This document shows positions 19,165 to 28,027 of a stretch of 64,000 bases of DNA, piece by piece. The position numbers and the translations under genes are program-made. The first letter of the stretch is position 1. Every line of letters starts with the position of its first letter. Origin of the DNA: an uncultured Clostridia bacterium (GTDB lineage: Bacteria; Bacillota; Clostridia; Lachnospirales; Anaerotignaceae); NCBI GenBank assembly GCA_910587195.1, contig CAJUKL010000008.1, positions 1 through 64,000 on the forward strand. Reading direction: 5' to 3'. Under the pieces are notes generated by a model. That model had not been told where the DNA came from, did not search any database, and worked only from the letters and a program-made list of their open reading frames with translations.

Positions 19165-20460
19165 ATGGAATTTGCTATCTATAGTAGAAAATCAAAACAA
19201 ACTGGAAAAGGAGAATCTATACAAAATCAAATAGAATATTGTAGAAAATATATTGCAAGTCGTTTTGGAGAAAATCATAAGATACATATTTTTGCAGAAG
19301 AAGGATATTCTGCAAAAAATAGATGCCGCCCACAATTTCAATCTATGCTAACCATCGCAGAACAAAAAAAATTAGATTATATTGTATGCTATCGTTTAGA
19401 TAGAATTAGCAGAAATGTAGGAGATTTTGCTTTATTAATAGAACAGCTTGCAAAATGGGAAACCGCTTTTATTTGTGTGCAGGAACAATTTGATACTTCC
19501 ACTCCAACAGGAAGGGCCATGATGTATATGGCTTCTGTATTTGCACAACTGGAAAGAGAAACGATTGGAGAACGTGTCAAAGATAACATGTTTTATTTAG
19601 CAAAAAAAGGGTACTGGTTAGGTGGAACTTTCCCGCTTGGCTTTACATCCATAAGAGTATCCGAAAATGGTCATTCTTATTGTCATTTAGTGCAACAGGA
19701 AAAGGAAATCAAAATTGTTCAAAAAATTTATTTTCTTTTTTTAGAATATTATAATCTTTCTGCTGTCAAAAGAAAATTAGAAGAAGAAAAAATTTATTCT
19801 CGGCAAGGAAATGCTTTTTCTTTAATGGCATTAAAAGAAATATTAACCAATCCTGTTTATTGTAAAGCAGACCAAAAAGCAAGAGAATATTTTTATAAAA
19901 AAGGGGCAGAAGTTACTTTTTCTGCAAAGCAATGCTCAAATAACTATGGTTTAATGGTATACAACAAAAGAAATTATAGCAAAAAAGCAGCACCAAGGCA
20001 AAAAATAGAACACTGGATTGTAGCTTTAGGAAAACAAAAAGGTATTTTATCAGGAGAAGTATGGGTTAGTATACAAAATTATTTTGAAAGAAGTAAAAAA
20101 AAACAAAAAACAGAAAATAATTATGCTCTTTTATCTGGAATATTATATTGTGGAAGTTGTGGCGAAAAAATGCAGCCTAAAAAAAGAAAAAATCATACCT
20201 TTGACTATATTTGTAAAAGCAAACTGCAAGGGAAAAACTGTGTCATGCAAAATTTAGCAGGAAAAGAAACAGATTCTCAAACAGAAAGCTATTTATTAGA
20301 CTATATAGAAAGTTTGGTAAAACAGCAAAATAAAAAAATAGGGCATTGTTCTTTTGGAGAACTATGGAAGGGTATGGAAATCAAGCAAAAGCAGGAAGCC
20401 ATTCGCTTTTTAATCAAAAAAGGAGTCTGGAATGGAACGGAACTACAATATTTTTTATAA
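19165..20460 (+). CDS. Large serine recombinase of the feoB element
   Basis: A 431-residue protein. The N-terminal resolvase domain has catalytic Ser10 (YSRKSKQTG) and the arginine motif YRLDRISRN. The recombinase domain follows, then a zinc ribbon (LYCGSCGEKM ... ICKSKLQGKNC) and a short helical C-terminus. This is the SpoIVCA/TndX architecture, at the short end for the class. AGAGGAAA precedes the ATG. It is the enzyme expected to insert and excise the element at feoB, and the att symmetry agrees with this. Confidence 0.95.
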   Translation: MEFAIYSRKSKQTGKGESIQNQIEYCRKYIASRFGENHKIHIFAEEGYSAKNRCRPQFQSMLTIAEQKKLDYIVCYRLDRISRNVGDFALLIEQLAKWETAFICVQEQFDTSTPTGRAMMYMASVFAQLERETIGERVKDNMFYLAKKGYWLGGTFPLGFTSIRVSENGHSYCHLVQQEKEIKIVQKIYFLFLEYYNLSAVKRKLEEEKIYSRQGNAFSLMALKEILTNPVYCKADQKAREYFYKKGAEVTFSAKQCSNNYGLMVYNKRNYSKKAAPRQKIEHWIVALGKQKGILSGEVWVSIQNYFERSKKKQKTENNYALLSGILYCGSCGEKMQPKKRKNHTFDYICKSKLQGKNCVMQNLAGKETDSQTESYLLDYIESLVKQQNKKIGHCSFGELWKGMEIKQKQEAIRFLIKKGVWNGTELQYFL

Positions 20461-20525
20461 GGATAAAAGTACCATAATAACACTTGATATGTTATAATAA
20501 AAAAAAGTTAGAGGAGGAATGAAAA

Positions 20526-21062
20526 ATGAATAAATGCTTTGTATTTTTTTTAAGTATAATTATGGTGTTTATGGTAGGATGTCAAAAGGATACAACAGAA
20601 ATAGAGTATACAAATGCAAATGCAAGTTATAGTATTACGCTGCCAGCAACTTGGATACAAGATACAGGTGTTAGTAACGGAGATATGCTTGTATTATATT
20701 CTAATGAAGAACGGGACATTATTATATCCATACAGAGATATGACAGAGAAGTTGCACAAGATACCATGGGCTTGGATTCCTTAGAACGCTTTCAACAGTT
20801 TTATAAAACAAATTCTATTGTAGCTGGATTATATGCCTCAGGAGAAACAAAAGAAATAGAATATACTATGGAAAATATGAAAAATGTAGTAGCAGAGGAA
20901 TTAGTTTCTGATTCTACAGATAACACTACTGCAAAAGCATTTTGTGTGATTGCAGAAACAGATAAGGCTTATTATACTTGCGCTATTACAGGAGAACAAA
21001 AGGATTATAACCGAAATATAGAACATTTAAAAACAGTGTTATCTGCTTTTGTAGAAAAATAA
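20526..21062 (+). CDS. Lipoprotein, PsbP/DUF1795-like
   Basis: A 178-residue protein with a lipoprotein signal ending in the lipobox cysteine (MVGC, Cys19). The mature part resembles the 28028-28672 lipoprotein in layout (SITLPATW, then a C-terminal segment about membrane-sized stress-type proteins of this fold). AGAGGAGG precedes the ATG. Its stop codon touches the attP arm, so it is the right-most element gene. Function unknown. Confidence 0.8.
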   Translation: MNKCFVFFLSIIMVFMVGCQKDTTEIEYTNANASYSITLPATWIQDTGVSNGDMLVLYSNEERDIIISIQRYDREVAQDTMGLDSLERFQQFYKTNSIVAGLYASGETKEIEYTMENMKNVVAEELVSDSTDNTTAKAFCVIAETDKAYYTCAITGEQKDYNRNIEHLKTVLSAFVEK

Positions 21063-21112
21063 AGTTTCCATAAAAATGGTTGCGCTTTCCCGACTATTAT
21101 TATGCTTGCTAG
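21061..21112. other. attR site
   Basis: The element arm 21061-21086 is followed by the TT core (21087-21088) and the feoB continuation CCCGACTATTATTATG. Confidence 0.85.
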
Positions 21113-21806
21113 TGTCTTTTTTGCTGGTGGAAATCCTTTTTTAGCAGGTATATTTGTTATCATTGTTTTACTGTTGTCAGTTGCCATTACTTTACTTGTA
21201 TCTAGTATATTGGGAACAACAATCTTAAAAGGTGTAGACTCCTCTTTTACCCTGGAGTTGCCTCCCTATCGAAAACCGCAATTTGCAAAAGTCATTGTTA
21301 GGAGTATGATGGACAGAACAATTTTTGTATTAGGCAGAGCAATTTGTGTTTCTGTACCAGCAGGTGCTTTTATATGGTTACTGCAAAATGTTATGGTGGA
21401 AGATATGACATTATTAGGAATGGTTTCCTATTTTCTGGAGCCTTTGGGGAATGTTATGGGGTTAAGTGGTGCAATATTAGCAGCATTTTTATTAGGAATA
21501 CCAGCAAATGAAATTGTAATACCAATTTTATTAATGTATTATAGCCAAAGTGGTATGTTAGTAGAAACTTCTGGAATTGCAGAATTAGGAGAAATATTAC
21601 AAAATAACGGTTGGACGGTGGTTACTGCAGCTTGTGCTATTTTATTTTCCTTAAATCATTTTCCTTGTGCAACAACACTATGGACAGTTGCCAAAGAAAC
21701 AAAAAGCGTAAAATGGACAATCGTTTCTTTTTTACTCCCTACAATAATAGGCGTTACTCTTTGTATGATTGTTAATTTTGGAGGAAAAATATTGCTAGGA
21801 ATGTAA
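21087..21806 (+). pseudogene. feoB: FeoB ferrous-iron transporter, 3' part (separated by element)
   Basis: Continues FeoB from FPTIIMLASVFFAGG to the end, covering the C-terminal Gate and FeoB_C membrane segments (PPYRKPQ, GLSGAILAAFLLGIPANE, LNHFPCATTLWTV). The in-frame ATG at 21104 region has no ribosome binding site, so the piece is probably silent until the element leaves. It is intact and shows no decay, which fits a recent or reversible interruption. Confidence 0.93.
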
Positions 21807-21837
21807 TGTAACTTACTTATAAATTTAACGAAAGATA

Positions 21838-22179
21838 GAAGTTCTTGGAGGAACTTTTTTCACTTGTGAAAAGTTCCTCCAAAGTCTACACTTCGCTCTG
21901 GTCGGTTCTAAACGAACGTCCACCGGACGTTCAGAACCACTTCAAAAACACGCTTGCAAGCAAATTAGAACCTTGAGGGCGTTGCCCTCAAACTCCTACA
22001 AGCTTTTTGAAAAAAGCTTGATCAAAAACTTTATCTTTTGCATACGATACAAGATTCTCACTTTTAGCTATTGGTGCTCCGTTGTCGTTCGTCTACAACA
22101 ACTGTTCAATTTCCTTGCACGGCTGCGAAACGAAGTTTTGCACAAAAGTTCTTTGCTACCTTTCTTTCAAGAAAGTAAG
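21838..22179 (-). repeat. Interspersed hairpin repeat, copy R4
   Basis: Occupies most of the feoB-dnaX gap. Unlike most copies its CTTACTTTC end faces the downstream gene. The GGAGGAAC, GAACGTCC, GAGGGC and CAAGCTTTTTT hairpins are all present. Confidence 0.85.
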
Positions 22180-22248
22180 GCTTTTTTTTTTATTTTTGCT
22201 GTGATAAAATAAAAAAAGGAAAAATCAATCATATAGGAGAGCGATTTT

Positions 22249-23844
22249 ATGTCTTATACAGCACTTTATAGAAAATTCCGTCCTGACAATTTTGATGGGA
22301 TTGTGGGACAAAAACATATTGTCAAAACTATAAAAAATCAAATTTTAACAAATCGTGTTTCTCATGCTTATCTTTTTTGTGGTACAAGAGGCACTGGTAA
22401 AACTTCTACTGCAAAAATTGTGGCAAGAGCAATCAACTGTCTTTCTCCAAAAGAAGGAAACCCCTGTAATAAATGTGAGTTTTGCCGTGCTGCATTGGAA
22501 AATAGAAGTATGAATGTGATTGAAATTGATGCAGCTTCTAACAATGGTGTAGATAATATTAGAGAAATTCGGGAAGAAGTTAAATATCCTCCTACAGAAG
22601 GACGTTATAAAATTTATATTATTGATGAAGTGCATATGCTTTCTACAGGTGCCTTTAATGCCTTGCTCAAAACCTTGGAAGAACCACCAGAACATATTGT
22701 ATTTATATTAGCTACAACAGACCCGCAAAAAGTGCCTGCTACTATACTATCCCGCTGTCAACGTTTTGATTTTCACCGTATTACAACAGAAGAAATTACA
22801 CAAACACTTTCCCATTATATGGAAATAGAAAAGATTAAAGCGGAAAAAGAAGCCCTCCATTATGTGGCTCGTTTAGGCGATGGTTCTATGAGGGACGCTT
22901 TGAGCATATTAGACCAATGTATTGCTTTTTATAGTGATGAAGTGCTAACATTAGATAAAGTATTAGATGTGGTTGGTGCTGTTGATAATCGTGTGCTGTA
23001 TGATATGACAGAAGCTATCCTTCAAAAAAATGCGGTTAGAATGATGGATTTGATAGAACAGATTATGATACAAGGACGAGATATTAGCCAATTTGTAACA
23101 GAATTAATCGTGCATTTTCGGAACATCCTTATTTGTAACACCATAGAAAATGCTTCTGCATTGTTAGATGTTTCTCAAGAGGAATACCAACGTTTACAGT
23201 CACAGGAAATTTCCAAAGAAGAATGTATGTACTTGATTAAAATATTTTCTGCACTTCAAAATGACTTGAAATATGCTTCTAATGAAAGGATTTTGCTGGA
23301 AGTTGCAATGTTAAAACTTTGCAGCATTACAGAAGAAAAAAATATAGATGATATTTCTGCAAAATTGGCAGCAATCGAAAGAAAAATAGAAAGAGGAATC
23401 CCTTCTTTTGAGCCTGCGCCAGCCAAGCAGATTAAAAAAACATCTTCTCATTCTAATGTTGTAAAACATCCCCCAGTTCTTTCTCAAGACAGAAAAGAAA
23501 TAAAAGAAGCTTGGAAGGATATGGTACAAGAAATAGAAAGCCCTTCTGTAAAAGGTGTTCTTTCGCAAGTTTCCTTGGAATTTAAGGAGGAAACTGACCA
23601 AAATATGTATCTTGTTTGTGATTATCCAGCTTTGCAAAAACTTGTTAAAAAATATATAGATTTTTTGCAGCAAAAAACGGAAGAATATTTTCATAAAAGT
23701 GTTTCTTTTTCTATTACAACACAACAGGAATATAATGAGTGGTATCGCTGTGTATATGGTGAAACAGAACAAAAAACGGATGATGACGCAGAGTTTGAAA
23801 GTTTGACAAGAAGTTATTTTCCAGAGGCAGAATTTCAGGAATAA
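22249..23844 (+). CDS. dnaX: DNA polymerase III subunits gamma/tau
   Basis: A 531-residue clamp-loader ATPase with Walker A GTRGTGKTST, a zinc site (CLSPKEGNPCNKCEFC) and DEVHM. Domain III and a tau-type C-terminal region follow. It loads the beta clamp. AGGAGAG precedes the ATG. ybaB follows at 68 bases, the usual neighbour; recR, often third, is not present after it. Confidence 0.97.
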   Translation: MSYTALYRKFRPDNFDGIVGQKHIVKTIKNQILTNRVSHAYLFCGTRGTGKTSTAKIVARAINCLSPKEGNPCNKCEFCRAALENRSMNVIEIDAASNNGVDNIREIREEVKYPPTEGRYKIYIIDEVHMLSTGAFNALLKTLEEPPEHIVFILATTDPQKVPATILSRCQRFDFHRITTEEITQTLSHYMEIEKIKAEKEALHYVARLGDGSMRDALSILDQCIAFYSDEVLTLDKVLDVVGAVDNRVLYDMTEAILQKNAVRMMDLIEQIMIQGRDISQFVTELIVHFRNILICNTIENASALLDVSQEEYQRLQSQEISKEECMYLIKIFSALQNDLKYASNERILLEVAMLKLCSITEEKNIDDISAKLAAIERKIERGIPSFEPAPAKQIKKTSSHSNVVKHPPVLSQDRKEIKEAWKDMVQEIESPSVKGVLSQVSLEFKEETDQNMYLVCDYPALQKLVKKYIDFLQQKTEEYFHKSVSFSITTQQEYNEWYRCVYGETEQKTDDDAEFESLTRSYFPEAEFQE

Positions 23845-23912
23845 AAGCAGTTGTATTATTAGACTCTTTCCTGTAAAATAGTATCATATTATTGAGTAGG
23901 AGGAAAGCAATT

Positions 23913-24257
23913 ATGGCAAGAGGATTTAATGGTATGGGCGGCATGAATATGAACAACATTATGAAGCAAGCCCAAAAAATGCAAAAACAAATGGTAGAAA
24001 TGCAAGAATCATTAAATGAAAAAACATTAGAAATGACAAGTGGCGGTGGTGCTGTTAAAATTGTGATTTCTGGCAAAAAAGAAATACAATCCATTAAAAT
24101 TGACCCAGAAGTGGTTGACCCTGATGATGTAGAAATGTTGGAAGATTTAATTTTATCTGCTGTTAATGAGGCAATTCGTCAGGCAGATGAAATGTATACA
24201 ACAGAAATGAGCAAAGTAACTGGTGGTCTTGGTGGTTTAGGTGGTGGAATGTTTTAA
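23913..24257 (+). CDS. YbaB/EbfC nucleoid-associated protein
   Basis: A 114-residue DNA-binding protein ([20 protein letters not shown]..., ending in a glycine-rich tail). The ATG at 23913 follows AGGAGGAAA; an upstream reading (SRRKAI) lacks support. It sits directly after dnaX, as in many Firmicutes. Confidence 0.93.
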   Translation: MARGFNGMGGMNMNNIMKQAQKMQKQMVEMQESLNEKTLEMTSGGGAVKIVISGKKEIQSIKIDPEVVDPDDVEMLEDLILSAVNEAIRQADEMYTTEMSKVTGGLGGLGGGMF

Positions 24258-24263
24258 TCTTTT

Positions 24264-24670
24264 ACGCTTTCTTGAAAGAAAGCTTAGCAAAGAACTTTGT
24301 GCAAAACTAGCGTTTTGCTGCCGTATGTTGAGTTTGAACGCTAGTTTTAGTTGAACGACAACAAAACACCATTAGCTAAAAATGAGAATCTGTTGCGTTT
24401 GTAAAAGATAAAGTTTTTGGTCAAGCTTTTTTCAAAAAGCTTGTAGGAGTTTGAGGACAAAGTCCTCAAGGTTTTAAAATCTTTCAACTTACTTTCTTGA
24501 AAGAAAGGTAGCAAAGAACTTTTATGCAAAACTAGCGTTTTGCAGCCATGTGTTGAGCTTGAACGCTGGCTTTAGTTGAACGACAACAAAACACCATTAG
24601 CTAAAAATGAGAATCTGTTGCGTTTGTAAAAGATAAAGTTTTTTGTCCAACTTTTTTTCAAAAAAGTTGG
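24264..24670 (+). repeat. Interspersed hairpin repeat, copy R5 (tandem)
   Basis: Begins six bases after the ybaB stop. Two units lie head to tail: 24264 to about 24482, and about 24487-24670. Both repeat the CTTTCTTGAAAG, CAAAAC..GTTTTG and CAAGCTTTTTTC or CCAACTTTTTTTC hairpins. Confidence 0.85.
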
Positions 24671-24671
24671 C

Positions 24672-24700
24672 AGAGCGTCAATTTATTTTGACGCTCTTTT
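24672..24700 (+). terminator. Terminator after R5
   Basis: A 10-bp perfect stem AGAGCGTCAA/TTGACGCTCT (24672-24681 with 24688-24697) is followed by T. Confidence 0.75.
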
Positions 24701-24736
24701 GATGTTGATTTTTAATATAAAATTAATCTAATTTTA

Positions 24737-24765
24737 TTGAAATTATTACACTTTTTTGATATAAT
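24737..24765 (+). promoter_or_regulatory. Promoter of the 17-codon mini-gene
   Basis: TTGAAA (24737-24742) and TATAAT (24760-24765) are spaced by 17 bases. Confidence 0.8.
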
Positions 24766-24809
24766 AAAACTATAAAATATCAATTTAGAGATATAAAGGA
24801 GGTTTTACT

Positions 24810-24863
24810 ATGTATACAATACCACAAGAAATTATTGATGAATGTTTGTTACTTATCGGCTAA
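24810..24863 (+). CDS. 17-residue mini-protein or RNA with a tiny ORF
   Basis: Encodes MYTIPQEIIDECLLLIG, with AAGGAGG correctly spaced before the ATG and a near-consensus promoter 45 bases upstream. A terminator begins at the base after the stop codon. The whole transcript would be about 120 bases. No family recognised. It could be a real microprotein, a leader, or a small RNA that is translated. Confidence 0.55.
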   Translation: MYTIPQEIIDECLLLIG

Positions 24864-24896
24864 GGCAAAGGTAAAAAAAACCTTTGCCTTTTTTAT
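24864..24896 (+). terminator. Terminator of the mini-gene
   Basis: GGCAAAGGT (24864-24872) pairs with ACCTTTGCC (24880-24888) around a loop of seven A, followed by six T. Confidence 0.85.
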
Positions 24897-24970
24897 TTCC
24901 AGTCATTTCATAAGGAAAATCCCTTTTTATTGTAGTATACTGAAAATATCATTGCAGGAGGGATACGTTT

Positions 24971-25375
24971 ATGAAAACCTTTAAAGAGGAGTACGAAACA
25001 GAAATTGAACCATGTCTGAAACAAATTGATATTTTTTTAAAAACAAAAAAGCCACCTTATTCTATTTCAAAAACTGCTGAATTATTACATATTCCTCAGT
25101 CGGAAATTGAACACATTATGCAAAAAGAAAACATTAAAAAGATTGACCAAAACACATTTTTTGAGATTATGAAACATGGTTCTAGTACCTTGTGTCATAT
25201 TTTTGCAAGAGAATTATATTGTGGTATTCCACAATATTACACTGCAGAAAATATTTCCTATATTTATAATTTAGATATTTCTACTGTCTTACAAGCGTCC
25301 CAAAAAATGGGCGTTAATAAATTTAGCCCAGGCATCATTAAAACCTTATTTCATTTTATACCAATTCAAAAGTAA
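24971..25375 (+). CDS. Hypothetical protein with helix-turn-helix-like segments
   Basis: A 134-residue soluble protein of no recognised family. Two segments (YSISKTAELLHIPQSEIEHI and YTAENISYIYNLDISTVLQA) look like helix-turn-helix units. AGGAGGG precedes the ATG and a strong terminator follows, so it is a single-gene unit. A DNA-binding role is only a guess. Confidence 0.7.
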   Translation: MKTFKEEYETEIEPCLKQIDIFLKTKKPPYSISKTAELLHIPQSEIEHIMQKENIKKIDQNTFFEIMKHGSSTLCHIFARELYCGIPQYYTAENISYIYNLDISTVLQASQKMGVNKFSPGIIKTLFHFIPIQK

Positions 25376-25382
25376 CATTGAT

Positions 25383-25417
25383 AAAAGCCCTTCGTATTTT
25401 TATACGGAGGGCTTTTG
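25383..25417. terminator. Bidirectional terminator between convergent genes
   Basis: A 15-bp stem (AAAAGCCC...GGGCTTTT at its base) has T or A runs on each side. It serves the hypothetical gene and the DJ-1 gene on the other strand. Confidence 0.8.
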
Positions 25418-25451
25418 TCTGTTAAACTGCAAAAACAAATTTTTAAGCGTT

Positions 25452-26003
25452 TTATCCTTGATAAACTAGGGCTTTTTTGACTTCTTTTGCTTTTTCTGCA
25501 CCAACAAATACTTCTATTAATTTTAATCCAAATGCCATAGCAGTTCCAGGTGCTCTAGATGTCATAACATTATCGTCATAGCAAACCATATCTGTACTAC
25601 ATTCTGCTCCGTTTAAATTTTCTTCCATTCCTGGATAAATTGTTGCTTTTTTTCCTTGTACAAATCCTAATTTACCAAATATCATAGGAGCAGCACAAAT
25701 TGCTCCAATAAATTTCTTTTGTTTGTAAAATTCTTCTAATATTTTTGTCAATCCTGCATGGCTTTGTAGATGAATAGTACCTGGCATACCACCTGGTAAA
25801 ATAAGACCAATGGCTTCCATACATATTTTTTCATCAAAAAGCATATCTGCCATAAAAGGCACCCCATGTGCGCCCATTACTTCCCTTTTTCCTGTGATGG
25901 AAATGGTTTTACAATTTACATCTGCTCTACGTAATAAATCTACAATTGTAACAGCTTCAATTTCCTCAAAACCTTCTGCTAAAAAAACTAAAACTTTTTT
26001 CAT
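25452..26003 (-). CDS. DJ-1/PfpI family protein
   Basis: A 183-residue protein of the DJ-1/ThiJ/YajL class. The nucleophile-elbow cysteine is in GAICAAPM and the acidic partner is in FLAEGFEEIE near the N-terminus. Family members are implicated in glyoxalase, deglycase or chaperone roles, so the precise reaction is not set. It is transcribed divergently from the CYTH gene through a shared -35 box. Confidence 0.9.
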   Translation of the reverse strand: MKKVLVFLAEGFEEIEAVTIVDLLRRADVNCKTISITGKREVMGAHGVPFMADMLFDEKICMEAIGLILPGGMPGTIHLQSHAGLTKILEEFYKQKKFIGAICAAPMIFGKLGFVQGKKATIYPGMEENLNGAECSTDMVCYDDNVMTSRAPGTAMAFGLKLIEVFVGAEKAKEVKKALVYQG

Positions 26004-26030
26004 AGTATCATCGCCTCTTTTCGTATCTTT

Positions 26031-26083
26031 ATTATATCATAGGAGGATTCTACTTTGCAACTGTTGACAAACAATGATATACT
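26031..26083. promoter_or_regulatory. Divergent promoters sharing one -35 hexamer
   Basis: The self-complementary TTGCAA at 26055-26060 lies 17 bases from TATACT (26078-26083) on the plus strand. It lies 18 bases from TATAAT (26031-26036) on the minus strand. Both DJ-1 and CYTH genes would be read from it. Confidence 0.55.
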
Positions 26084-26112
26084 TATCATAAAAATAAATT
26101 GGAGGACTAAAA

Positions 26113-26574
26113 ATGGAAATTGAAAGAAAGTTTTTAACAAAAGAAATTCCTTTTTCTTTAGAACAATATCGTTTTGCTAAGATTTCACAATCTTATATTT
26201 CTTTTTCTCCTACCATACGAATCCGACAAAGTGATACAAACTATTTTTTAACAGTAAAAGGAAAGGGACATTTAGCAAGAGAAGAATTTGAAATGCAGCT
26301 TACAAAAGAACAATATCAAGCATTAGAAAAAAAGTGTGATACACCCCCTGTCATAAAAAAAAGATACTATGTTCCTTTAAAAGATAATTTAGTAGCAGAA
26401 ATTGATTTTTATGAGGGAAAATTGAAGGGTTTGATAACAACAGAAGTAGAATTTTGCTCTGAACAAGCAGCAACTTGTTTTGTAGCACCAGATTGGTTTG
26501 GAAAAGAAGTTACTTTTGATTCTCGCTATAAAAATACAAATCTTTCTTTACATGGTATTCCGCAAACAACATAA
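26113..26574 (+). CDS. CYTH-domain protein
   Basis: A 153-residue protein starting with the CYTH signature EIERKFL. Charged barrel strands follow (TIRIRQSD, FLTVKGKG, EIDFYEG). CYTH enzymes act on triphosphorylated substrates such as inorganic triphosphate or thiamine triphosphate in a metal-dependent tunnel. Length is normal, GGAGGAC precedes the ATG, and the exact substrate is not visible. Confidence 0.9.
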   Translation: MEIERKFLTKEIPFSLEQYRFAKISQSYISFSPTIRIRQSDTNYFLTVKGKGHLAREEFEMQLTKEQYQALEKKCDTPPVIKKRYYVPLKDNLVAEIDFYEGKLKGLITTEVEFCSEQAATCFVAPDWFGKEVTFDSRYKNTNLSLHGIPQTT

Positions 26575-26728
26575 AGATACTTTTTAATATAAAAAAATTT
26601 CTACAAAATAATTAAAAATTCTTTTTATTGTGTGTTATTTTTTGATAATTCAACAGAAAAAAATGCATTATTATGTTGCATATTGCGGAATTGTAATAAA
26701 TTGTAAAAATTTGCGATGGCTAAAAATA

Positions 26729-26757
26729 TTGCAATTACAAATATTATGCACTATAAT
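26729..26757 (+). promoter_or_regulatory. Promoter of spo0A
   Basis: TTGCAA (26729-26734) and TATAAT (26752-26757) are spaced by 17 bases, 84 bases before the start codon. This is a vegetative-type promoter; no clear sigma-H promoter or 0A box was found. Confidence 0.65.
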
Positions 26758-26841
26758 CAAGTGACAGGTAAATATTTCCACTTTTATAGAGTATTTTAAT
26801 ATTTACAATTAATTTAGAATTTAGTCATTGGAGGGATAAAA

Positions 26842-27645
26842 TTGAGCCAGACAAAAATAAAAGTACTGCTTGCAGATGATAATAAGGATTTTTGTGATGT
26901 AGTAGTAAGTTATTTAAATAAACAAGAGGATATCACAGTAGTAGCAGTTGCTTATGATGGAGTAGATGCCTGTAATAAAATACAAGAATATCGCCCTGAT
27001 ATTGCAATTATTGATGGTGTTATGCCCCGTTTAGATGGACTGGGTGTATTAGAACGCTTACAAAAAAATAAAGATGGCTTTCATCCTGTTTGCATTATGC
27101 TTTCCGCCATTACACAGGACAAAGTTGTACAAAAAGCGATGGATTTAGGTGCAGCCTATTATATTGTAAAACCATTTGATATGGAATCTTTAGCAAGTCA
27201 TATTCATCAATTAATTTATGAAAAACCTACAACAAAATCCACAATTCCGCAAGGATTTGCTGTACAGTCAAATGCGTCCCTTTCCGCAGCCTATGACTTG
27301 GAAACAAAAGTAACTAATATCCTTCATGAAATTGGGGTACCTGCAAATATTAGAGGGTACCATTATATGAGGGAAGCAATTATTATGTCTGTAAATGATA
27401 TGGATGTATTAAATTATATTACAAAAGAACTTTACCCATCCATTGCGAAAAAATGTAATACAACACCATCTAGAGTAGAAAGAGCAATTCGGCATGCGAT
27501 AGAAGTTGCATGGAACAGAGGAAAAGTAGATGCCATTAATTCTTTATTTGGCTATACTGTTAATAATCATAAAGGAAAACCAACCAATTCAGAGTTTATT
27601 GCTCTGATTGCTGATAAATTACGTTTAGAACAAAAAGCAAGCTAA
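26842..27645 (+). CDS. spo0A: Sporulation master regulator Spo0A
   Basis: A 267-residue response regulator. The N-terminal receiver has the acidic pair DD near residue 11, the phosphoacceptor Asp in [11 protein letters not shown] and the conserved Lys in VKPFD. The C-terminal Spo0A DNA-binding domain carries the recognition helix [18 protein letters not shown]. The start is TTG after GGAGGG. Its presence marks the organism as a spore former or a recent descendant of one. Confidence 0.97.
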   Translation: MSQTKIKVLLADDNKDFCDVVVSYLNKQEDITVVAVAYDGVDACNKIQEYRPDIAIIDGVMPRLDGLGVLERLQKNKDGFHPVCIMLSAITQDKVVQKAMDLGAAYYIVKPFDMESLASHIHQLIYEKPTTKSTIPQGFAVQSNASLSAAYDLETKVTNILHEIGVPANIRGYHYMREAIIMSVNDMDVLNYITKELYPSIAKKCNTTPSRVERAIRHAIEVAWNRGKVDAINSLFGYTVNNHKGKPTNSEFIALIADKLRLEQKAS

Positions 27646-27976
27646 CTACCTTTCTTGAAAGAAAGGTAGCAAAGAACTTTTGTGCAAAACTGGCGTTTTG
27701 CTGCTGTGCAGAGAAGTGGAACAGTTGTTGTAGTTGAACGAGAACAGAGCACTATCAGTCAAAATTTCGCTTTGTTCCGTTTGCAAAAGATAAAGTTTTT
27801 TGTCCAACTTTTTTTCAAAAAAGTTGGTGGAGTTTGAGGCAACGCCTCAAGGTCTTAGTCTTTTACGCTTGGAAGCGTGTTTTTGAAAGAGTTTGGGGAA
27901 ATTTTTCACAAGTGAAAAAAGTTTCCCCAAGAATTTCTTACTTTCATCACACTTATAATGAACCACTTTTTTGACA
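27646..27976 (+). repeat. Interspersed hairpin repeat, copy R6
   Basis: Starts at the base after the spo0A stop with ACTACCTTTCTTGAAAG and is a full-length copy in the forward orientation. Its last hairpin is GGGGAAA...TTTCCCC. Confidence 0.85.
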
Positions 27977-27982
27977 AACTAA

Positions 27983-28017
27983 AGGCAATTATCTACTATA
28001 GATAGCTGCCTTTTTCT
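27983..28017. terminator. Terminator between spo0A and the convergent lipoprotein gene
   Basis: AAAGGCA...TGCCTTT with an inner TATCT...AGATA stem; T run on the plus strand. Confidence 0.7.
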
Positions 28018-28027
28018 ATAAAAAAAA

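Larger units (their letters stand above)
15600..21088. mobile_element. 5,487-bp serine-recombinase element inserted in feoB
   Basis: Cores TT at 15600-15601 (attL) and 21087-21088 (attR) bound the element. Excision would give feoB with the motif NGRFPT in frame. It would also give a circle whose attP has 26-nt inverted arms (21061-21086 against the complement of 15602-15627, 22 of 26 matching). Cargo is a 41-residue ORF, HAD hydrolase, repeat copy R3, a VWA protein, MoxR ATPase, the recombinase and a lipoprotein. Base composition matches the host. Confidence 0.9.

Noticed and set aside
15621..21060. Degraded prophage or plasmid instead of a discrete element
   Set aside because: No phage structural, portal or replication genes; the att symmetry and the clean feoB restoration mark exact ends.
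21102..21806. Independent 234-residue transporter starting at the ATG in MLASVFF
   Set aside because: No ribosome site, and the sequence continues FeoB in frame from the other side of the element.
21973..22212. 79-residue ORF in repeat R4 (and similar ORFs at 52000, 57300, 34400 and 24400)
   Set aside because: The same peptide fragments recur because the repeat recurs; no ribosome sites.
22345..23772. Minus-strand ORFs inside dnaX
   Set aside because: Shadows of dnaX.
24258..24809. Missing recR after ybaB read as a deletion caused by the repeat
   Set aside because: recR may simply be elsewhere in the genome; the window cannot show loss.
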